A stretch of 64,000 bases of DNA from contig JBGPHT010000008.1 in the NCBI GenBank assembly GCA_041484525.1, forward strand, positions 1 to 64,000, written 5' to 3'. Below the pieces are notes generated by a model. That model was not told where the DNA came from. It made no database searches and saw only the letters and a list, made by a program, of their open reading frames with translations. The stretch comes from JBGPHT01 sp041484525. GTDB taxonomy: Bacteria; Acidobacteriota; Terriglobia; Bryobacterales; Bryobacteraceae. Below are positions 25,727 through 33,627 of the stretch, in pieces. The position numbers and the translations under genes are program-made. How positions within the stretch are numbered: position 1 is the first letter of the stretch; each line of letters starts with the position of its first letter.

Positions 25727-28700
25727 ACCCTGGCCCTCATCCGCCGTGAAGTAGGCGCAATCGGGGTGATGGAACACGATCGCGCTGACGCTTGCTTCGG
25801 GCTCCATCATCATGCCCTCGGTCAGCTCGACGCCGATGTCCTGCGGATGAATCAGCTTCCAGATGCCGCGCTGATCGTCCATGTTGGGACACGCTGGGTA
25901 TCCGAAGCTGTACCGCTTGCCGCGATACTTGGACGTGAACCGGTCGTGCATCGTCGTGGTGGGCGGATCGGGAAAGCCCCATTCCTCGCGAATCCGGCGG
26001 TGCAGCCACTCTGCCGTGCCTTCCGCGGTTTCCGTGGCCAGCGCCTGGATGGCGATCGATTTGAAATACTCGCCCGCGTGTTTCCATGCTTCGGCGCGCT
26101 CGCGAACGCAGGCCCCCGCCGTCACCACGAATAACGCCAGGTGATCGCGGCGGCCCTCGTCGGCATCCAGAATGTAATCGCTCAGGCACAGCCCGTTCTC
26201 TCGCGCCTGCCGGCCGAACGCGAATGTGTGGATCGGCCGCTCGCAGCCAGGTGCGAACAGGTGAATCGAATTGCCGTCGCGCTCCGCTTCGAAGAATTGC
26301 CACACCGCTTTGGGCGTGAGGAACTGCGCCGCCTCCTGCTTCACTTCCTCCATCCGATGGAAAAGTTCGAGCGCCTTGGGCTCGTGTTCCGCCAGCGCCT
26401 TCTCGAAATTCCCCTTGTAGCCAAGATTCTTGCCGAAGAGCATGAACGGATTGATGTAGCTCCACACCTCCGCCAGGTGCGGCACGTCGCGCACCCTGCG
26501 TTCCAGATAAGGCGCGGCGGGAATCGGCACATCCGTACGAACCTTCGCGCTTCGCTTCGCCGTGAACGACGCCGCGGACGCCGCTGGAAGCTCCTCCACC
26601 GCCACGGCCGCGGGTGCTTCAGTGAACGTGTGGCTCTCGATGACTCCCTCGCGCTCGCCCGGATTCATCAGACTGTTCATCAGGCTCAGCCCCGTCATCG
26701 CATCTTTCGCGTAGCAGACCGCCTCGCCGTACGCCGGCGCGATCTTGGTGCGCGTGAACCTCTCGGAGAGCGCGGCGCCGCCCACCAGCAGCGGCACCAT
26801 AATCCCAGCGTTCCTCAAATCGCCCGCCGTGATCACCATCTGCTGCGTGCTCTTCACCAACAGCCCCGAGAGCCCGATGGCGTCGGGCGAATGCTCGCGA
26901 TAGGCGCGGATCAGTTCCTCGGGCGGCACCTTGATCCCCAGGTTCACCACCTTATACCCGTTATTCGCCAGGATGATTTCGACCAGATTCTTGCCGATAT
27001 CGTGGACGTCGCCCTTCACCGTGGCCAGGATCACCTTGCCGCGCGCCGCCGTGTCGGCCTTCTCCATGAACTTCTCGAGATGGTTCACCGCGGCCTTCAT
27101 CGACTCAGCCGATTGCAGCACTTCGGCGACGATCAGCTCGTTGTTGTTGAACAGCCGCCCCACCTCCGACATGCCTTCCATCAGCGGCCCGTTGATCACA
27201 TCGAGCGGCGCCGTGCCTTCCGCCAGCTTGCGATCCAGGTCCGGAATCAGTCCGTCCTTCGTGCCTTCGATGATGTAGTTGGCCAGCCTCTTATCGAGCG
27301 GCAGATCCTCCGCGCGCGCCTTCACGCGCTTCCCCGCCTTGCGGAAATGATCCGTCACCGCCGCGATGTGGAACTGGTTGATCGCAGCCTTCTGCTCCGC
27401 CGATTGCTCCCGCCAGTCCTCGGGAGCGGTGCGCAGCGATTCGTCGGCCGCATCCACCGGAGGCGTATTGAACAGCAGGCTCTCGGCCAGTCTCCGCTCG
27501 TCTTCCGGAATCGACGCGAACCGCTCCAGCTTCTCGGCATTCACGATCGCGAGATCGAGCCCCGCCTTCGTGCAGTAATAAAGGAAGACCGAGTTCACCA
27601 CCTCGCGCGCCTCCGCCGGCAGCCCGAACGAGATGTTCGAGATGCCGAGGACCGTCTTCACGTACGGCAGATTCTCCTTCACCAGCCGGATGCCTTCGAT
27701 GGTCTCGACCGCCGCCCCGATGTAGTTCCGATCGCCCGTGGCGCACGGGAACACCAGCGGGTCGATGATGATGTCTTCGATCGGAATGCCGTACTTTTCC
27801 GTGAGCAGCTTGCACGACCGCTCCGCCACCGCCAGCTTCCGCTCGCGCGTGAACGCCTGCGCCTGCAGCGGATCTTCGTCAATCGAGCCCACCACCAGCG
27901 CCGCGCCGTACTGCTTCGCCAGCGGGCACACGCGCTCGAACTTCTCTTCGCCGTCCTCCAGGTTGATCGAGTTGATGATGCTCTTCCCCTGGCAATACGC
28001 CAGCGACAACTCGAGCGCCGTGGGATCGGTGGTGTCGATCATGATCGGCGCCTTAATCTTGTCCACCAGCTTCTCGTAGAAGGGCTTGATGTCTTCCCGT
28101 TCGTCGCGGTCGGTGGATTGCAGGCAGACGTCGATCACGTGTGCGCCGTTCTTGACCTGACGGCGCGCGATCTCGGTGGCCTCTTCCCACTTCTCCTCCG
28201 CGACCATGTTCTTGAACAGGCGCGAGCCGATCACGTTGGTGCGCTCGCCGACAATCAGCGGGCGATTGCTTTCCTCCGCCTCCACCAACTCGATGCCCGA
28301 GTAATACGCCCGGTGCCGGGTCCCCGGTATGGCACGCGGTTTCTTCCCTTCCACCATCTGCACGATGGCGCTGATGTGCGCGGGTGTTGTGCCGCAGCAT
28401 CCGCCGACGATATTCAACCAGCCGCGATCGATGAATCGCCCGAGTTGCGCCGCCAGCGATTCGGGAGTCTCGGGGAACTTGCCCTCGTGGTCCGGCAGCC
28501 CCGCATTGGGATAACAGGAGATCCGGGACGTCGCCATCTCGTTCAAGGTTCGGAGATGATCGATCATCAGGTCCGGGCCGGTGGCGCAGTTCATGCCGAT
28601 GGCCAGCAGGTCGTGGTTGGCGATCGAAGCGCAGACGGCATCGATCGCCTGCCCGGCCAGCATGGCGCCATTGGGAAAGATGGTGACGGACGCTACTACC

Positions 28701-29257
28701 GGGATATGGATTCCCAGATCGCGCCGCAGTTGATCGACGGCAACCAGCCCGGCTTTGAGGGCGCCGGTATCGAGGCAGGTTTCAATCAGAAGAAAGTCCA
28801 CGCCGCCCTCGACCAGGGCCTTGGCTTGCTCGTAGTATTGTTCGCGGAATTCCGCGAAGGTCGCGGTGCGGGTGACGTTGATGTTCTTAGTAGTCGGTCC
28901 AATCGAGCCGGCGGCAAAACGGGGCTTGGCCGCAGTCGAGAACTCGTCCGCCGCCTGGCGCGCGATTTTCGCCGCCGCGTAGTTCAGCTCGTACGCCCGG
29001 TCGTCGAGGTGGTTCTCGGCCAGCGTCGATCGGGCGCCGCCGAACGAGTTGGTCTCTACCACGTCCGCGCCCGCTTCCAGGTAGGCGCGATGAATGTCAA
29101 GGATCACATCCGGACGAGTCGCGTTCAGGATCTCGGGACAGTTCTCGCGGCCCAGATAGTCGGCCTCGAGAGACAGCGGCGCCTGGTGGATCATCGTCCC
29201 CATGGCCCCGTCGAGTACGAGTACACGTTGCTCCAGTATGTCTTCCAGTTTTGTCAT
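25715..29257 (-). CDS. metH: Cobalamin-dependent methionine synthase
   Basis: A 1180-residue multidomain enzyme that transfers methyl from methyltetrahydrofolate via cobalamin to homocysteine. Order: homocysteine domain with zinc ligands in GMNCATG and GGCCGTTPAH; pterin domain (ERTNVIGSRLFKNMV, VCLQSTDRDE); B12 cap (PLMEGMSEVGRLFN) and B12-binding GDVHDIGKN with the axial His; and a C-terminal AdoMet reactivation domain (RGKRYSFGYPACPNMDDQ). All modules are present, so it is full length. The start at 29257 (MTKLEDILEQRVLVLDGAMG) matches the family; 30 more in-frame residues upstream do not. There is no room for a riboswitch in the 59-base divergent gap. Confidence 0.97.
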   Translation of the reverse strand: MTKLEDILEQRVLVLDGAMGTMIHQAPLSLEADYLGRENCPEILNATRPDVILDIHRAYLEAGADVVETNSFGGARSTLAENHLDDRAYELNYAAAKIARQAADEFSTAAKPRFAAGSIGPTTKNINVTRTATFAEFREQYYEQAKALVEGGVDFLLIETCLDTGALKAGLVAVDQLRRDLGIHIPVVASVTIFPNGAMLAGQAIDAVCASIANHDLLAIGMNCATGPDLMIDHLRTLNEMATSRISCYPNAGLPDHEGKFPETPESLAAQLGRFIDRGWLNIVGGCCGTTPAHISAIVQMVEGKKPRAIPGTRHRAYYSGIELVEAEESNRPLIVGERTNVIGSRLFKNMVAEEKWEEATEIARRQVKNGAHVIDVCLQSTDRDEREDIKPFYEKLVDKIKAPIMIDTTDPTALELSLAYCQGKSIINSINLEDGEEKFERVCPLAKQYGAALVVGSIDEDPLQAQAFTRERKLAVAERSCKLLTEKYGIPIEDIIIDPLVFPCATGDRNYIGAAVETIEGIRLVKENLPYVKTVLGISNISFGLPAEAREVVNSVFLYYCTKAGLDLAIVNAEKLERFASIPEDERRLAESLLFNTPPVDAADESLRTAPEDWREQSAEQKAAINQFHIAAVTDHFRKAGKRVKARAEDLPLDKRLANYIIEGTKDGLIPDLDRKLAEGTAPLDVINGPLMEGMSEVGRLFNNNELIVAEVLQSAESMKAAVNHLEKFMEKADTAARGKVILATVKGDVHDIGKNLVEIILANNGYKVVNLGIKVPPEELIRAYREHSPDAIGLSGLLVKSTQQMVITAGDLRNAGIMVPLLVGGAALSERFTRTKIAPAYGEAVCYAKDAMTGLSLMNSLMNPGEREGVIESHTFTEAPAAVAVEELPAASAASFTAKRSAKVRTDVPIPAAPYLERRVRDVPHLAEVWSYINPFMLFGKNLGYKGNFEKALAEHEPKALELFHRMEEVKQEAAQFLTPKAVWQFFEAERDGNSIHLFAPGCERPIHTFAFGRQARENGLCLSDYILDADEGRRDHLALFVVTAGACVRERAEAWKHAGEYFKSIAIQALATETAEGTAEWLHRRIREEWGFPDPPTTTMHDRFTSKYRGKRYSFGYPACPNMDDQRGIWKLIHPQDIGVELTEGMMMEPEASVSAIVFHHPDCAYFTADEGQGLTD

Positions 29258-29316
29258 AGAAACAGAGACGGGCTCCTTTGATTTTAGCAAGGCTGTGGAA
29301 GACGTATACTGGCCGC

Positions 29317-31600
29317 ATGAGCGACGCTCGCTTTGCTCTCCGCTCATTGGGCCGCACGCCGGCGTTCACCGCCATCGCGGTGGTCACGCTGGCGCTCGGG
29401 ATCGGCGCCAACACCGCCATTTTCAGCCTGGTCCACACCGTGATTCTCAAGCCGCTGCCGTTTCGCGATCCGGATCGGCTGGTCGCGATTTGGGACACGT
29501 ATCTGCCGCAGTACGAGAAGCTCGGCGTGTCGTCCGCCGAAGCCGAGGCCTGGCAGCAGCAGACGGACCTGTTCGCGGACTCCGCCTGATACCGCCACAT
29601 CGCGTACAACTTCGACCTCGTCACGCCGGGTGCGGAAGCAGTCGAAGTCCACGGCGCGTTTGCTTCCGATCGCTTCCTTCCACTGCTCGGAGTGGCGCCG
29701 GTCATCGGTCGCGCGTTCACCGCGGGCGAACCGCCGGCCTCGGTTATGCTGAGCGATCGATTCTGGCAATCCAGGTTCAAGCGCAGCCGCGACGTGCCGC
29801 GACGTGGTGGGCCGCGCGATTCGTCTGAACGACCAGGAGTTCACTGTCATCGGCGTGATGCCGCCCGATTTTCGTTTCCCCGACTGGGCCGACCTCTGGC
29901 TGCCGCCAGGCCCCCTGCTGGGCGACGAATCGACTAACCCGGTCCGGCACGCCAAGGGATGGATTGCGCGATTGCGTCCGGGCGTGACGCGCGAACAGGT
30001 GGTCGCGCGCGTCCACGAGATCGCGCTGCGCCTGGCAGCCGAGCGTCCCAAGACCAGCCGCGGATTTGGCGTGCGCGTCTACGGGCTGCAGGAGGACCTC
30101 GCGGCCAACATGCGGCCCGCGCTCCTGATGCTGCTAGGCGCGGTGGCGCTGGTGCTGCTCATCGCTTGTGCCAACGTGGCCAACCTGCTGCTCTCGCGCG
30201 CCAGCGGACGCACTCGCGAGATCGCGGTGCGCACGGCGCTCGGAGCCGGCGCGTGGCGATTGGTGCGCCAATTCGTAACGGAGAGCCTGGTGCTGGCAGG
30301 CGCGGGCGCCCCTCGAGACGGCCGTGCTGCTATTTCTACTGGCGGTGTCCGTCGCCACGGGCGTGTTATTCGGATTGGCGCCAGTGGTGCAGATTCTCCG
30401 CGTCGCGCCCGGCGTCGCGATGAAATCCGGAGCGCTGCCGGGCGGCGGCTCGTCCCGCGTGCGGAGCGTCCTCGTCGTCTTCGAGTTTGCCCTGGCGCTG
30501 ATGCTCGCGACCGGTGCCGGAATTCTGGCGAAGAGTTTCCTGCGCCTGGTGCGCGTCGACCCCGGCTTCGATTCCCGCGGCATACTGACTCTCCGGCTTT
30601 CCGTCCCACCCTCGCGCGATGCGAGCGTGCTCTACCCGCGGATCGAACAGCGTTTGCTGTCGCTCCCGGGCGTCCGCTCGGTCGCCGTCGCCAACGCGCT
30701 ACCGCTGATTGCGGACCGCTCTCTCGCCAGCCGCGTCAACGTGCCCGGAAGCCCGCTTATCAACCCCGACGCGCTGCCCGCCGCGCAGACTCGCTTCATC
30801 AGTCCCGGCTATTTCGAAGCTATGGGATTGCCGCTGCGCTCCGGCCGCGCTTTCACTGCGCGTGACCTGAATCAGCCGGTGGCGATCGTCAATCAAACTA
30901 TGGCGCAGCGCTTTTGGCCACAGGACCCGGCCGGCCGCAAGTTCATCACGGGCGTCTGGGGCTCCACCCCCAGTTACTCGACCATCGTCGGAGTGGCCGC
31001 CGACGTGAAGCAGTTCGGCCTCGATTCGGAAGCGACCATGGACCTCTACTACCCGGTCCTCGCGCCCCGCTATCTCATCCTCGGGACGGCCGGCGACCCT
31101 CAGTCGCTCGCCGCCGCGGCCGAGCGCGAATTGCGCTCCATCGATCCCGGCATTCCCGTATCGGACATCCGCACGATGGACGCCATCCTGGCCGAATCGC
31201 CGGTCCCCGGCGCTGGACCATGGCGCTGCTGGCTGCTTTCGCCACACTCGCCGTAGTGCTGGCGTTGGTGGGAATCTACGGCGTCATGTCGTGGTCGGTG
31301 GCCCAGCGGACGCGCGAAATCGGTATCCGGATGGCGCTCGGCGCGGAGCGTACCCAGGTTCTGCGGATGGTGATCGGCCGCGGCCTAGTGCTGAGCGCCG
31401 CGGGACTCGCTCTGGGCCTGGCGGGAGCGTTCGCGCTGCGCCGCGTGCTGTCGTCTTTAGTGTTCGAAGTCAGCACGGCGGACCCCGCGACCTATGCCGT
31501 GGTGCCGGTGCTGATGCTGGGCGTGGCGCTCCTCGCCTGCTGGGTGCCGGCGCGCCGCGCCAGCCGTGTCGATCCCTCGATCGCGCTCCGATGGGAGTGA
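29317..31600 (+). pseudogene. ADOP-type ABC permease, multiply disrupted
   Basis: The remains of a duplicated MacB/FtsX permease. It opens at 29317 with ARFALRSLGRTPAFTAIAVVTLALG. Lesions in order: a TGA at 29587-29589 after LFADSA, where the frame otherwise continues YRHIAYNF; a 10-base tandem duplication (CCGCGACGTG at 29787-29796 and 29797-29806) that shifts the frame before VVGRAIRLND; near 30300, loss of about 40 codons between VLAGAGAP and LLFLLAVSVA with another shift; and a one-base shift near 31205 before MALLAAFATL. The last part ends correctly (ARRASRVDPSIALRWE). No PadR gene is adjacent. Confidence 0.9.
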
Positions 31601-31673
31601 AAGAAATTTAATTCGCGGGCCGAAACGCCGGTCCGTTTCGGTACATCCATCTCAGCGCTATGCTGGAGGCAGT

Positions 31674-32504
31674 ATGAGACATTTCAGTCGTTCGGGGTTG
31701 ATGCTACTCACTCTCGCGGCCGCGCTTCCCGCGCTGGCCGACACACAATTCCGCATCCGCAAAATGACGCGCGACGATGTGCCTTTAGGTAAGGGCCAGT
31801 GCGACATCCGGCTGCAGATCGATGGCGAAGCCGAGGTTACAGTGCGCGGCGACACGGTATCCATCCGGACCATCTCCGGCCGCGACGGACGCGACGATGG
31901 ATCGGAATGCAACGCTCCCCTGCCTCGCGATCCGCGTAATTTCAGTTACGAAGTGCGCGAGAGCCGCAACGAAATCCGGCTCATCGCCGAACCGGCCGGA
32001 CGGGGTGACGCGGCCGTGGTCCGCATTCGCGATAGCTCCGGCGGCGAGGGCCGCTACCATTTCCGGCTGAGCTGGGAAATGGGTCCGGGCGGCGACCGTC
32101 CGCGCATCCAAGACGATTTTCCGCGGCGCGACAACGACCGGCCCGATCGCGGCGGCGGGTTCTCCTGGAACAACGTCATCCACTACAGCGGCTCGGGACG
32201 CGGCGAATCGGTGATGAGCGGCGTCGGATCGCAGCGGCTGTTCAATGCCAATGTGGACATCGACCGCGGCGGGCGGATCCAGATCGCTTTCCGCACCGAT
32301 AGTGGCCGCTCGATTGCTTTCTCGGGCACGGTGATGGGCCAGGAGGGCGATACGATAAAAGCGGATGTCGCCGCCGACGACCGCTTCCTGCGGATGCGCG
32401 GCCCCATGTATCTCTCGCTCGACAGTCGCCGCAACATTTACCGAATCTCGTTTGAAGCCACCAATGGCCGCGACCGGCTGCGCTTGAACTGGGATCGAAG
32501 ATAA
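31674..32504 (+). CDS. Exported protein of unknown function
   Basis: A 276-residue protein with a signal peptide (GLMLLTLAAALPALAD) and a GGAGG ribosome site six bases before the ATG at 31674. The mature part is highly charged and Arg/Asp/Gly-rich with beta-type stretches: IRLQIDGEAEVTVRGDTVSIRT, RGEGRYHFRL, and a linker of RDNDRPDRGGG near residue 155. A second half (GRIQIAFRTDSGRSIAFSG, YLSLDSRRNIYRISFEA) looks like another sandwich. No family is recognised. It follows the permease pseudogene and precedes another exported protein. Confidence 0.55.
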   Translation: MRHFSRSGLMLLTLAAALPALADTQFRIRKMTRDDVPLGKGQCDIRLQIDGEAEVTVRGDTVSIRTISGRDGRDDGSECNAPLPRDPRNFSYEVRESRNEIRLIAEPAGRGDAAVVRIRDSSGGEGRYHFRLSWEMGPGGDRPRIQDDFPRRDNDRPDRGGGFSWNNVIHYSGSGRGESVMSGVGSQRLFNANVDIDRGGRIQIAFRTDSGRSIAFSGTVMGQEGDTIKADVAADDRFLRMRGPMYLSLDSRRNIYRISFEATNGRDRLRLNWDRR

Positions 32505-32515
32505 CTGAGCCGGCC

Positions 32516-32532
32516 CGCGCGAAGATCGCGCG
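32516..32532. terminator. Short hairpin between two exported-protein genes
   Basis: CGCGCGA and TCGCGCG pair perfectly around AGA just after the stop at 32504. Only TTA follows, so an intrinsic terminator is uncertain; it could slow decay of the upstream mRNA. Confidence 0.3.
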
Positions 32533-32688
32533 TTACTCAATGTGAGGCTCCTCGACGGATGGCTCGTGGCGCTGCTGGTGCTCTGTCTGGGCGTGCCGGC
32601 AGGAATCGCCATCGTCGGGAATATTCCGGCGGCTGAGCGGCCGGCATGGAACACCGCGGCTGCCCGAGCCATCCATTCTTTGTCCCTT

Positions 32689-33627
32689 ATGAGAACACTA
32701 TTACTCGCACTTGGAGCAGCCTTTTCTATTTCTTCCGCGTCCGCTGCGGATTACTTTCCGCTGCAGCAGGGCAACACATGGACTTATCAAAACAACCGCA
32801 CGGGACAGTCACTCACTGTGTCCGTCGGATCGCCCGTCGTGTTGAACGAGCGCGTGTATCACATGCTGCGTGGTTACCTGGAGCAACCGCTACTGGTGCG
32901 CATCAACGAGCGGAAGGACCTGGTTCAAGTGGACGAAGAGACCGGCCGCGAGCAGACGTTGACGTCATTCGCTCCGCTTGATTACACCTGGTGGGAAGCA
33001 CCCTCGCGTATCTGCCCGCAAGAGGGGCAGACGCTCGAACGCCGGGGCGTGCACGATGGACCTGCAGGTCCGGTTCAGGAGGTCCTCGAAATCAAGTACC
33101 GCATCTTCGGGTGCGCCGATGTCGGCACCGATTCCGAACAGTATGCCGAGAATATCGGAATGCTGCGGCGGATCAACACCTCCATTATCGGTCCCCAGAG
33201 GCTCGACCTGGTGTATGCGCGCGTGGGCAATATTCAGATCGACGCGAGGCCGCACGCGAGCTTCACCGTCAGCGTCCTATCCACCCAACAATCTCAGGAC
33301 GTGACCGCACTCCTTCGCCTGCAGACGAACTCTCTGCTCGCACTGAAGCTGCTCTTCGCGACAGGCCAGGAATATGACGTAGCCGTGCGCGATGAAAAAG
33401 GTAACGTGATCTGGAAATATTCGGATGGCCGATTCTTCACGCAAGCTGAGCATGAAATCAGTGTGATCGGCGGTTGGTCGACTACCGTCCAGATACCGCG
33501 GTCGGTCCTGTCAGGCGGAAACTACGCGGTCCAGGGTTGGCTGACGACGGCGGGCCCGAACCCGCAGTTCGCGGCCACAATGCCTGTCACGATTACAGAT
33601 AGCTCAGAAGACGAACCGCACTTGTAG
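32689..33627 (+). CDS. Exported protein with C-terminal BsuPI domain
   Basis: A 312-residue protein. The ATG at 32689 opens a clear signal peptide (LLLALGAAFSISSASA); a GTG at 32542 in the same frame would add 49 residues with another hydrophobic stretch (WLVALLVLCLGVPAGIAIV). Residues 20-200 begin YFPLQQGNTWTYQ, a strand pattern common in acidobacterial lipoprotein-like domains. The last 110 residues resemble the intracellular proteinase inhibitor BsuPI (YDVAVRDEKGNVIWKYSDGR, then GNYAVQGWL). BsuPI domains bind proteins, usually proteases. The 3' end overlaps the tail of the receptor gene on the other strand by 24 bases. Confidence 0.65.
   Translation: MRTLLLALGAAFSISSASAADYFPLQQGNTWTYQNNRTGQSLTVSVGSPVVLNERVYHMLRGYLEQPLLVRINERKDLVQVDEETGREQTLTSFAPLDYTWWEAPSRICPQEGQTLERRGVHDGPAGPVQEVLEIKYRIFGCADVGTDSEQYAENIGMLRRINTSIIGPQRLDLVYARVGNIQIDARPHASFTVSVLSTQQSQDVTALLRLQTNSLLALKLLFATGQEYDVAVRDEKGNVIWKYSDGRFFTQAEHEISVIGGWSTTVQIPRSVLSGGNYAVQGWLTTAGPNPQFAATMPVTITDSSEDEPHL

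Noticed and set aside
26141..29281. A very long open frame opposite metH, above 1000 codons
   Set aside because: It mirrors the metH frame exactly. High-G+C coding DNA lacks stops on the opposite strand, and the translation is basic and repetitive with no motif. Similar shadows opposite mreC/mreB (14467-16623) and the SEC-C gene (2981-4954) were dropped for the same reason.
29258..29316. A cobalamin or SAM riboswitch for metH
   Set aside because: The gap to the divergent gene is 59 bases, too short for either RNA, and no B12-box-like sequence is seen.
29587..29589. In-frame TGA in the ADOP gene as a selenocysteine codon
   Set aside because: A Sec tRNA is present in the window, but the position is not a redox site in this family, and the same gene has three more lesions. 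A nonsense mutation is simpler.
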